NCBI RefSeq assembly: GCF_000511385.1
Contig: NC_023137.1
Location: 2,053,001 to 2,117,000 of the forward strand
DNA from: Phaeobacter gallaeciensis DSM 26640
GTDB lineage: Bacteria > Pseudomonadota > Alphaproteobacteria > Rhodobacterales > Rhodobacteraceae
Length of the DNA: 64,000 bases
Direction of reading: 5' to 3'
Below are positions 16,871 through 24,389 of this stretch, in pieces (position 1 is the first letter of the stretch; the number at the start of each line of letters is the position of its first letter). Made by a program: the position numbers and the translations under genes. Below the pieces are notes generated by a model. The model was not told where the DNA came from. It ran no database searches and saw only the letters and a list, made by a program, of their open reading frames with translations.

Positions 16871-19335
16871 TGGCTCACCCCCGCCGCATAAGAGCGATAG
16901 GCGTTCAGCAGGTGAATATTGCTGGTGCCTTCCATATATTCAAAGGCTTTGACGTCTCGGCAGCGACGGCGCAGCTCCGCATCGCAGAGGAACCGCATCG
17001 GATCCTGATCAGTGATCCGGCGCACCACCTCGTCAACGAAGCTGACCGCCTGCATCTTGACCCGGCTGATATCCTGAACACGGGGGCGACCGCTTACCTG
17101 TGCCTGGATCACCCCGACCAGCTGGACCAGCAAGGCCGTGTGACGGGCCAGCAGATCCTGGTAAGACGGGAGCCGCGCTGGGTCCTCCAACATCAGCTCA
17201 ATCAGGCCACGGCCCGAGCCCAGCGCCATCGCGGCAACCATGGGGCGGTTGCGTTCGAAGACACCGTTGATGGCCATGAACCCATCACGAAGCGACCGCC
17301 CGCCACTGCCGAGGATCATATCCCGTGTCACCGGGAAATCCCGCAGGGTCATCTGGCAGAGATCTGCGCCGCGCAACCCGTTGGTCGAAAGCCGTTCGAT
17401 CTTCACACACTCCGGCGCATCCGAGGGGCGGATCATCACCAGCCCCATGCGACCGGTCTCTTCGATATGGGCGAAGAACAAGCCGATATCGGCGCGGGCA
17501 ATGCCACCAACCAGCGTCTTGACGCCATTCAGAACCAGCTGGCCGTTTTTCATGCCCAGCGTGCTGCGCCCGTTGGACGCATCGGACCCCGCATTGGGTT
17601 CCGTCACAGCAAAGAATGTTCCCTGCGGGCCAAACCGATACCCATCGAAAAAGCGCGCGATCTGCGCTTCGGTGCCTGTGGCCAGCACAGCGCCACCGGA
17701 CAATGACGGGCCGGGTAGCGCCAGAATGCAATTGGCATCAAACCGGGCGAGACGTTCGACCATGGCGACATGCAGCCCATAGGGGCAATCGGAGATCCCA
17801 AGACCACTGTCGCGCAGAGCAAAGCCGTTGAACTCCTCCGGTACACCAATGGTTGTCAGCGCCCGCACGGTCGGGTTCTCCCAAAGGGCCGTCCAGCTTT
17901 CGGGATCGCGGTCCAGCCGCGCCCCGGTTTCACGGAATAGCGGTTGTAAACCGCTGAGCCGCTCCAGACAGGGATGCGCAAAGGCTGTCCCCTCCAGACC
18001 GTTCCCCGGCGCTGTGGAATAAAGATCGGCAAGCACGGCAGGGTTTGAGCAGGAGTCGGCGCGCAGGTCCTGTGGGTGCTGGACGGCCAGCCGCGCATCA
18101 ACCGTGTCCCGGCCACGCACCAGCGTCAGCGATGCCCCGTCGATCATGACCTCCGCCGGGGCGCCAAAACCAAGGAAGTTCACCGGCGAGGCGGTAGGCC
18201 CATAGGCGCCGGATTGCCCGATGGAAATCAGGTCACCAACTTTCGGTGCCGCCATCGGGACCGATTTTCCAATCACGTCCTGCGGCGTGCAAAGCGGGCC
18301 GGTCAGGGTCCAGGGCTGCACGGCCTCTTCTTGGGGCGTAATCTGCCCATCCCGCAGCAGCCTGATCGGGAAATTCTTGCGCAGGAACCCCTGCCCGGCA
18401 GCGGCCACATGCACGTTGGAGCCTCCATCGCAGACCGCAAAGCTCTCGCCCTTGCTATGCTTGATCTGCTGCACGCGTGTCACGAACTGACCGGATGGGC
18501 CGGATAGGTAGCGCCCCAGCTCAATCACCACACGGGTTTGCGGATGGCTGGCGGCGAAGCTTTGAACAAGCGGGGTGACCTCCCGGCCCAGAGCGTCCAG
18601 ATCCAGCTCTTCCTCGCCGTCGTAATACGGGATGCCGAATCCGCCGCCAACATCAACAAAATCCAGCTGGTCCTGAAGGCTCGGCATCAGCTCAGCGGCG
18701 AGGTCAAGAATGTTGCGGACATTTGCAACCACGGTGTCATGGGACAGGATCCGCGTCCCCATATAAGCGTGCAGCCCGCATAGCCGCAGATGCGAGCAGT
18801 TCTCAACCTGTGTCAGGGCAGCGGGCAGCTCAGCCTGATCAATGCCAAACTGGGTTGGACGGCCGCTCATGTTCAGCTTGGCCCCGCCGGCGTGGAAATC
18901 CGGGTTCACCCGCAGTGCAATATCCTGCACGCAACCGCGATCGCCTGCGAGCTGGTTGATCTGGGTGAGCTCATGCGCGGATTCCACAACGATGGCCTTG
19001 ATCCCAAGTTCGACCGCGCGCCCCAGTTCTGTCTTCGATTTGCCCGGTCCGACCATCAGGATCCGATCCGGGGTGGCCCCGGCCCTCAGGCTGGTCTCAA
19101 GCTCAAGCAGCGACGACACTTCGCAGCCCGCACCATGATCATGCAGTACGCCTGCCACCGAAAGGTTCGGGTTAGACTTTAACGAGTAGAAAAAATCGAC
19201 CGCTGGCAGCGCTGCTCTGAGCGCGTCCAGCCGGGCGCGCAGCACCGAGGCGTCATAAAGATAGAAAGGGGTGCCGACCGACGCCGCGACCTCGTTGAGA
19301 TGGCGCAGGTCGGTATCTGGGAACAGGTCAGTCAT
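16867..19335 (-). CDS. Fusion of PLP-dependent decarboxylase (DapDC/ODC fold) and acyl-CoA dehydrogenase
   Basis: Residues 1 to ~415 form a group IV PLP decarboxylase: PLP lysine Lys53 in YSLKSNPN, glycine-rich FVDVGGGFG, ELGRYLSGPSG, the catalytic PLCTPQD cysteine motif and a C-terminal SGAYG tyrosine. After a ~30-residue linker, residues ~440-822 are an acyl-CoA dehydrogenase with AVTEPNAGSD and the catalytic Glu802 in FEYMEGTSNI. Both halves keep their key residues. BtrK of butirosin biosynthesis is a precedent for this decarboxylase fold acting on a carrier-bound amino acid. I infer decarboxylation and dehydrogenation of one substrate, possibly on the carrier encoded just upstream (19339). 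I know of no described fusion of these two families. Confidence 0.9.
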   Translation of the reverse strand: MTDLFPDTDLRHLNEVAASVGTPFYLYDASVLRARLDALRAALPAVDFFYSLKSNPNLSVAGVLHDHGAGCEVSSLLELETSLRAGATPDRILMVGPGKSKTELGRAVELGIKAIVVESAHELTQINQLAGDRGCVQDIALRVNPDFHAGGAKLNMSGRPTQFGIDQAELPAALTQVENCSHLRLCGLHAYMGTRILSHDTVVANVRNILDLAAELMPSLQDQLDFVDVGGGFGIPYYDGEEELDLDALGREVTPLVQSFAASHPQTRVVIELGRYLSGPSGQFVTRVQQIKHSKGESFAVCDGGSNVHVAAAGQGFLRKNFPIRLLRDGQITPQEEAVQPWTLTGPLCTPQDVIGKSVPMAAPKVGDLISIGQSGAYGPTASPVNFLGFGAPAEVMIDGASLTLVRGRDTVDARLAVQHPQDLRADSCSNPAVLADLYSTAPGNGLEGTAFAHPCLERLSGLQPLFRETGARLDRDPESWTALWENPTVRALTTIGVPEEFNGFALRDSGLGISDCPYGLHVAMVERLARFDANCILALPGPSLSGGAVLATGTEAQIARFFDGYRFGPQGTFFAVTEPNAGSDASNGRSTLGMKNGQLVLNGVKTLVGGIARADIGLFFAHIEETGRMGLVMIRPSDAPECVKIERLSTNGLRGADLCQMTLRDFPVTRDMILGSGGRSLRDGFMAINGVFERNRPMVAAMALGSGRGLIELMLEDPARLPSYQDLLARHTALLVQLVGVIQAQVSGRPRVQDISRVKMQAVSFVDEVVRRITDQDPMRFLCDAELRRRCRDVKAFEYMEGTSNIHLLNAYRSYAAGVSQ

Positions 19336-19338
19336 CCC

Positions 19339-19620
19339 TCATACCCCTTCCGACAGGCACATGCGGCTTTCCAGGAACCCGCAAAGGGAGGTGATGCCGG
19401 CAACAACCGTATTGATTTCGCTGCCGCCCGCCGACAGGAATTCAGTGGGATCAATCCGGGTCACCTCGCCCAACGCAGTGACGAACTGGACCAGTTCGAG
19501 CGAGTTCAACAGGCCGGAGACCCCGTAGATAGGACTGCCGTTCAGGGCCGCCTCGACACGTTCCGGCCCTAGGCCGATGCCTTGCAGCGCGTCGCGAACA
19601 ATGGACTGGTGATCTGTCAT
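19339..19620 (-). CDS. Carrier protein (ACP/PCP) 2
   Basis: The 93-residue acidic helical protein contains GLLNSLELVQFV, the phosphopantetheine loop and helix II, with Ser40 as the likely attachment site (N-S-L in place of D-S-L). The ATG follows GGAGAAG. It sits between the KAS III-like gene at 19654 and the decarboxylase-dehydrogenase fusion, with a 3-bp gap to the latter, so it may present that enzyme's substrate. The replacement of the conserved Asp by Asn before the Ser is a mild oddity; many functional carriers tolerate it. Confidence 0.82.
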   Translation of the reverse strand: MTDHQSIVRDALQGIGLGPERVEAALNGSPIYGVSGLLNSLELVQFVTALGEVTRIDPTEFLSAGGSEINTVVAGITSLCGFLESRMCLSEGV

Positions 19621-19653
19621 GGGTCTTCTCCAATACGCGGAATAAAAGGGGGG

Positions 19654-20580
19654 TCAGTTGACCTGAACCAATGTGCAGGTCGCTGTGGCGCCGAGGCCGA
19701 TGCTGAACAGAAGCAACCGATCGCCGGAGGCCAGTTTATCCTCCTGGATAAGCTGCATCAGGTTGATGAAGGGATCCGCACCGAAACAATGGCCAAACCG
19801 GCCAATGGTTGAGAGACAGATCTTGTGGCGATCAAAGCCAAGGATCTTCGCCAGCATGATCCAGGAGGCCATGTTGACGTTGTGTGGCAGGATGAAACGG
19901 ACATCCTCCATTCCGATACCAAACTGTTGCAGGGCCTCGCTCAGGGTTCGGCAGGCAAAATCCAGATACATATCCTCGAACCCCTCCAAATAGGGTTCGT
20001 CGAGATGCCCGGTGTTCTGCCAGAAACGTGGTTCGTGCTCGGTGTGGCTGTTCAGGATACGCAGGCGGCTTTCCTCGCGGCGGACCAGAACGGCGGCGGC
20101 ACATTCGCCCATAATGGTGGTGTTTTCGATCAACCGCACATCCGGGTGAAACGCCTTCTCCGCAATCAGCACAAGGCCGGCGTCCTGATCGCCCAGCAGC
20201 TGCTCCATCGCCCAAAGCATTGACAGCCCGGTTGCACAATGGTTCATCGTGGCGCTGAAGACCTCCAATCCCCGCTCGGCAAAAGGCGCCAGGATCGAGG
20301 AGTGCTCCCCCTCGAAACAGGTGATGGCCGGCAGGGTATGGCAGTGGGAAACGTGGCTCAGTGCCGCCGCGCTTTGCGGATTGCGTGCCAGCAGCCGGTC
20401 GATGGCTCCTGACGTCATCTGGTCAAGCGGGGCCTGTTCATCGTAGTGGAAGCTTTCGAACCCGAAGAAACGCGAGAACATCCGCTGCTGGTTGCGGCTC
20501 AACGAGAGCTGATCCGACACCGCCTCGAGGGTCTCGGTCCGTTCGGGATGATCCAATTCAAAATCAACGATGTGCAGCAT
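19654..20580 (-). CDS. KAS III-like acyltransferase/ketosynthase B (Cys-His plus HxxxxD)
   Basis: The 308-residue protein is a paralogue of the KS-like proteins at 14979 and 24390. Nucleophile Cys115 is in TMNHCATGLSM, the histidine is His233 in LPHNVNMASW, and FGHCFGADPF gives His264 and Asp269, again five apart in place of the FabH Asn. It shares the EKAFHPDVRLIENTTIMGE block with the copy at 24390 (EKAFHYNVARLP...LGE). The start at 20578-20580 is chosen over the upstream frame because GGGAGGTG lies 5 bp before it. It overlaps the hydrolase gene by 17 bp. Expected to transfer an acyl or aminoacyl group from a carrier protein; the acceptor is unknown. Confidence 0.85.
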   Translation of the reverse strand: MLHIVDFELDHPERTETLEAVSDQLSLSRNQQRMFSRFFGFESFHYDEQAPLDQMTSGAIDRLLARNPQSAAALSHVSHCHTLPAITCFEGEHSSILAPFAERGLEVFSATMNHCATGLSMLWAMEQLLGDQDAGLVLIAEKAFHPDVRLIENTTIMGECAAAVLVRREESRLRILNSHTEHEPRFWQNTGHLDEPYLEGFEDMYLDFACRTLSEALQQFGIGMEDVRFILPHNVNMASWIMLAKILGFDRHKICLSTIGRFGHCFGADPFINLMQLIQEDKLASGDRLLLFSIGLGATATCTLVQVN

Positions 20581-21550
20581 TGCCCACCTCCCGGTCCGAG
20601 GTTTGATCAAAAAAGCGCTGCAACAGACCGATCAAATCAGAGTGGCGAAGCACGGTGCGATGATTGCAATTGCGCAGATACTGCGGCGTTAGCCCCTCTT
20701 GCGCGGCGCAGATAAGCGGTGCTTCTGAGGCGGGCACCTGCCAATCATGCTGGGCGTGGATCACCAGCATGGGGACATTGGCGGACCGGCATTCGGCAGG
20801 GCCGATATCGATCAGCGATCGACCGCATGTGGCCTCATAGCGGCGCATCAGGGCGGTGGCCGTGCGCGTCGGTTGGTCAGTGAAGCGCAGATACAGCGTC
20901 ATCAACCGGCCGAGGGACGACGGAGAGGAGATCGTCACCAGCCGCTCCGCCTGCAGTCCCAGTCCAAGCGCGATCATGGCGATCAACCCACCTGCGGAAT
21001 GGCCAATCATCAGATCATAAGGTTTGCCTCGGGACATCGCCCGGCACAAACGGGACGCAACCCCCACGAAACTGCGCACAGACGCAAGCCCTGCCACGCG
21101 CGAGTGCCCGGTTCCCGGCAGATCCGGCACCTCCACGCAAAACCCCTGCTTCGCCAACTCCTGCGCCAGCGGCATCATCATGCGACCATCGGCGTTCCAG
21201 CCATGAAGCAGCAGGACCCGAGGCCCCTGTGAGGGTCCGATCTGGCGCAGATACAGACCCGCCAGCCGGTGGGATCGGTGGCTCTGGTCTGACTGATCAG
21301 CAAAGGGTTCATGGGCGCGCGAAACCGGCTGCGGGGTCTCCGCCTGATTGCGGTGAAACCGGCGCAGGAGCAGCCGCGCAGCCAGCCCAGGCGACAGGCG
21401 ATCCAGCAGCGCAATTTCGAGGCGGCGCATTCGGCCACGGGCGGCCCTCAGGCGCAATACTGGTTCCTGCGGCGTTGCACGGCGCGCGCTGCGCAGCCAG
21501 CGGTAACCGCCCTGAAGCAACAGGCCCGGCAAGGCAAGCTCATACAGCAT
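20564..21550 (-). CDS. Alpha/beta hydrolase
   Basis: The 328-residue product (start at the ATG 21548-21550, overlapping the exporter stop by 11 bp) has an N-terminal ~90-residue Arg-rich extension with a possible membrane-associated helix, then an alpha/beta-hydrolase fold. LLLHGW marks the oxyanion loop, DLPGTGHS follows strand 4, IGHSAGG holds the nucleophile Ser, VIHAQHDW has the Asp region and a late NCNHRTVLRH the His. A Ser/His/Asp/Gln-rich run (DQSDQSHRSHR) separates the parts. In this setting it could act as a thioesterase or cyclase releasing the carrier-bound product, or remove wrong starters. The hydrophobic start could hold it at the inner membrane beside the exporter. Confidence 0.85.
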   Translation of the reverse strand: MLYELALPGLLLQGGYRWLRSARRATPQEPVLRLRAARGRMRRLEIALLDRLSPGLAARLLLRRFHRNQAETPQPVSRAHEPFADQSDQSHRSHRLAGLYLRQIGPSQGPRVLLLHGWNADGRMMMPLAQELAKQGFCVEVPDLPGTGHSRVAGLASVRSFVGVASRLCRAMSRGKPYDLMIGHSAGGLIAMIALGLGLQAERLVTISSPSSLGRLMTLYLRFTDQPTRTATALMRRYEATCGRSLIDIGPAECRSANVPMLVIHAQHDWQVPASEAPLICAAQEGLTPQYLRNCNHRTVLRHSDLIGLLQRFFDQTSDREVGNAAHR

Positions 21551-22916
21551 CGTGACGCCCCTGTTGACGCAGGAGAAAACCGAACTGGACGAGGAACAGG
21601 GCAAAGGTCAGCCCGCTGATCACTGACAGCAGCAGGATCGCCATATCCAGATCATGGCCGACATACTGCGCATAAAACACCGCCGCCCCTGTGATGATTT
21701 CCGTAACAATGGCGATGACAAGAACCTGCGTCGCCCGGCCCAGCTGCTCCATCACCACCTGAAGCATCGCAGCCCCGGAAACGAAGAAGAACGTCAGTTG
21801 CAAGCCCTGCATCACCAGATCGGTCGCGGCGCGCAATTCGCTGGTGTTCTGGCTGGGCGAGACCAGGAGGTTGATCATGTGATTATCCCAGAACGGCAAC
21901 AGCGCTGTCAGCAGCCCGTAAAAGCCCAGCATCACCGGTACACCAATGCCCAGATATTGCAGTCGCGTGGTCGGATTGCTGTTTTCTGACAGCTGGTTCA
22001 CAAGAATTGCGATCACCGATCCAATGGCAATGGCCGGGATCATGAAGGACACCCTGAGACGCATGACAACCAGGAAGGCAGAGGCGTATTCGCTACCGAA
22101 ATCCGCAAGCACTGGAAAGATCACCGCCGCGCTGAGCGAGCTCACCAGGATCGTCAGAGCAATCGGTGTGCCAACAAACATCAACAGCTGTGTTGTCCGC
22201 GCCTTGACCTGTTCCTTGAGGTGAGTGACCGCCGCCCCCGCTTCATGCTTGAGCAGCAGAACCATGACCGGAAGCATCGCGAGAGGGCCCGCGAGATTGC
22301 CGATCAGCACCGCATCAAAACCCATGTCGTATGCGACAAGAAGCACATAGGTGGTCGACAGGTCGATCAACGCCAGCCCAAGGAATGGCAACAGACTGCG
22401 CGCGAGCTTCCCCTGCCCCCGCATGGCCGCATAAAAGATATCAAAGACGACAAATGCGCTGAGGGAGAGAATATAGAGCGGTAGATAGTCGAGGGTCCGA
22501 CGAAACAACGCGTCCTCTACCGGCACATAAAGCGCGGCCACATAGGCAATTGCGGCAAACAGGCTCAGCCCTGCAACCGCATAGGCCGACATCCGCCAGG
22601 ACGCAGGAAAGATGGCCGAACGCGGCCAGTTGTTCTTGGATCTGGCGCTGAACACCTGATTGGAGATTGCCAACCCCTCCATCAGGGCGAGAACCAGCAG
22701 GAAGGCCGGTTGCAGCATGGATTGCAGTTCCAGCGGTTCCGCCTGAGGTGCGCGTGCAAGAACCGCAACCTTTCCCAGATGGAGCCCTGAAACGATGATC
22801 GCCCCGGCCGCAAAAGGGATCGCCATGACAATAATTTCGGAAAGAACCGACCAGACCGAACGGCGCGGCGGCGGCAGCGCATCATCGGCGACGGCTGGAA
22901 AGGTAGCTGGTTGCAT
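21540..22916 (-). CDS. MATE-like multidrug/product efflux membrane protein
   Basis: The 458-residue protein has about twelve transmembrane segments with short loops, in two halves of six, as in MATE/MOP superfamily exporters. Recognisable MatE-like features include ALMEGLAISNQVFSARSKNN near residue 85, IFYAAMRGQGKLARS near 160 and IAIGSVIAILVNQLSE in the second half. GGAG precedes the ATG at 22916. It is embedded in the biosynthetic operon between a small unknown protein and the hydrolase, so it is the most direct candidate for exporting the cluster product or protecting the producer, driven by a proton or sodium gradient. Confidence 0.82.
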   Translation of the reverse strand: MQPATFPAVADDALPPPRRSVWSVLSEIIVMAIPFAAGAIIVSGLHLGKVAVLARAPQAEPLELQSMLQPAFLLVLALMEGLAISNQVFSARSKNNWPRSAIFPASWRMSAYAVAGLSLFAAIAYVAALYVPVEDALFRRTLDYLPLYILSLSAFVVFDIFYAAMRGQGKLARSLLPFLGLALIDLSTTYVLLVAYDMGFDAVLIGNLAGPLAMLPVMVLLLKHEAGAAVTHLKEQVKARTTQLLMFVGTPIALTILVSSLSAAVIFPVLADFGSEYASAFLVVMRLRVSFMIPAIAIGSVIAILVNQLSENSNPTTRLQYLGIGVPVMLGFYGLLTALLPFWDNHMINLLVSPSQNTSELRAATDLVMQGLQLTFFFVSGAAMLQVVMEQLGRATQVLVIAIVTEIITGAAVFYAQYVGHDLDMAILLLSVISGLTFALFLVQFGFLLRQQGRHDAV

Positions 22917-22931
22917 TATGCGAACTCCGCG

Positions 22932-23414
22932 CTAGGGGGAAAGGGTGCCAAGTAGGGGCAGACGGGCGGTTAGTGGCGCCGGTTCAAGCTGTTGTTCCTG
23001 AGGTGAAACCTCCGGCTCAGCTGAGAGAACACAGATCCTCCGGTCGCCGCCCTGCGCGCCGTCCTCCAGAACAACAATGGTGGGGAATTGCGCCAGCAGC
23101 GCCTCGACGAATATGCGTGCAGATCTTAGGGTGGTCACACTGCTGATGCGCAGCGCATGAACCGGGCCGCCATGGTGCCACTCACCAAGAATATCGAGCA
23201 GTTTCGGCGAACGCTCGTCCGCGTGGTAGTCCCGATGGAGATAAACCAGTGGAACCTGGCTGTTTGGACCGATTGCCGGAATGGAGCTGCGCTTGGTGGC
23301 AATAAGCTGCGCTGAGACATCACACGGAGGAACGCCGGTAGCCCCTGTGGGTAAGACGCCTTTATAAACGACCGTCATTCCATTGATATCGAACAGATAA
23401 CTACTCGTACACAT
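22932..23414 (-). CDS. Conserved-looking protein of unknown function in the cluster
   Basis: I do not recognise this 160-residue protein. It has no signal peptide or membrane segment. Visible features are an N-terminal YLFDINGMTVVYKG strand pair, PLVYLHRDYH near the middle, LDILGEWHHGGPVHALRIS with three histidines, a PTIVVLEDGAQGG strand-turn and a Pro/Glu-rich tail. The His/Asp/Glu-rich middle could bind a metal, but that is speculation. It lies 15 bp before the MATE gene and 5 bp after the half-size dehydrogenase gene in the same direction, so it is almost certainly co-transcribed with the cluster. It is a candidate for a novel enzyme or regulator. Confidence 0.65.
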   Translation of the reverse strand: MCTSSYLFDINGMTVVYKGVLPTGATGVPPCDVSAQLIATKRSSIPAIGPNSQVPLVYLHRDYHADERSPKLLDILGEWHHGGPVHALRISSVTTLRSARIFVEALLAQFPTIVVLEDGAQGGDRRICVLSAEPEVSPQEQQLEPAPLTARLPLLGTLSP

Positions 23415-23419
23415 GGTGC

Positions 23420-24112
23420 TCAGCCCTGTCCAAATCCGTTAAGATCATCCGCTGTCGCAGCCAGTGCCGGACGGATCAGTGCAAAGAGCACGGCATCTAG
23501 CAGTTCCAAACCATGGCACTGCCCTGCAAGTAGGCCGCGCCCGCCCATCAGCTTGGCCGCTTTGCCGAACAGATGGCCAATCTCGCGGTGGGTAGAGCGG
23601 TTCATTGCTGCCGTGGTCTGACCCGGCAACTGGTTCTCGGTCAGCAGGCGATCAACGGTGGCGTTGATCTCAGAGAATTGCGCCTTGATCAGCGGCTGAT
23701 GCAGCAATTGCATGCCAAAACTCTCCCGGCCCTCAAGATAGCCAAAGGCAAGATCAAGGCAGCGCAGCACCCAGCCCAGCCGCAGCGCCACGAATGCACG
23801 GTTCATCTCGCCCAGATCTGTCAGCATTCCGGCGTCGCAAGAGGACAGTTGCAGGTCAAAGGCCTGAAGCCCGACGTCCTCCTGCGCCGGGGCGGTCAAG
23901 CAAGGTTTGTGGCTGGGTCGGCTCAGGTCGATGATCGCAACACCGGTATCTGCACCATGATCCGTGGCATGAAGCGCCATACCATTCAGAGCCGGATAGG
24001 CGGGTACCCCGGTAAGCAGGCGTCCCAACTCAGCCAAGGCCTTTTTTGGGGCATTCCTGCGTGCTGCAACCGTCAGCGACGACAGATCGTTCGATGGGTC
24101 CAGATCAAACAT
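23420..24112 (-). CDS. Half-size acyl-CoA dehydrogenase-like protein
   Basis: The start is the ATG at 24110-24112, overlapping the upstream carrier gene by 8 bp; the longer frame to 24274 is the shadow of that gene. The 230 residues contain a shrunken middle beta segment (GVAIIDLSRP...VGLQAFDLQLSSC) and a C-terminal helical domain like acyl-CoA dehydrogenases (MNRAFVALRLGWVLRCLDLAFGYLEGRESFGMQLLHQPLIKAQFSE). The N-terminal alpha domain and the T-E-x-x-G-S-D flavin motif are absent, and I cannot place a catalytic Glu. It may be a structural partner of one of the two full dehydrogenases, or have lost flavin binding. It lies between the carrier at 24105 and the unknown gene at 22932. Confidence 0.75.
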   Translation of the reverse strand: MFDLDPSNDLSSLTVAARRNAPKKALAELGRLLTGVPAYPALNGMALHATDHGADTGVAIIDLSRPSHKPCLTAPAQEDVGLQAFDLQLSSCDAGMLTDLGEMNRAFVALRLGWVLRCLDLAFGYLEGRESFGMQLLHQPLIKAQFSEINATVDRLLTENQLPGQTTAAMNRSTHREIGHLFGKAAKLMGGRGLLAGQCHGLELLDAVLFALIRPALAATADDLNGFGQG

Positions 24113-24374
24113 GTTCGACCTGCCGTGCGCCAATGCGGTCTTCGATGTGGCTGACAAGGGAGGCCGCGCGGTTGAACTCCTGCTGGCCGATTGCGTCGGG
24201 GTCAAACTGCAACCCCTCAATCTGATCTTCCAACGCCAGCAGGAACTGGACGAACATGTAGGAATCCAGATCAAATGCCTTGTCCAGTTCGGTTTCCGGT
24301 GTCAGCCCGCTGACCTGCCGTTCCGTTACTTCGGACAGCGCAGTTTCGATCGCCTTGAAAATCATTGCAGTCAA
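24105..24374 (-). CDS. Carrier protein (ACP/PCP) 3
   Basis: The 89-residue acidic helical protein has the attachment loop FDLDSYMFVQFLLALED with Ser38. The start is a TTG at 24372-24374, supported by AGAGG 9 bp upstream; the first ATG, three codons later, would be 18 bp from that site. The residue after Ser is Tyr rather than the common Leu, which may tune partner recognition. It is the second gene of the cluster, 15 bp after the KAS III-like gene at 24390 and overlapping the half-size dehydrogenase gene, suggesting these three work together. Confidence 0.82.
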   Translation of the reverse strand: MTAMIFKAIETALSEVTERQVSGLTPETELDKAFDLDSYMFVQFLLALEDQIEGLQFDPDAIGQQEFNRAASLVSHIEDRIGARQVEHV

Positions 24375-24389
24375 TGTTCCATACCTCTG

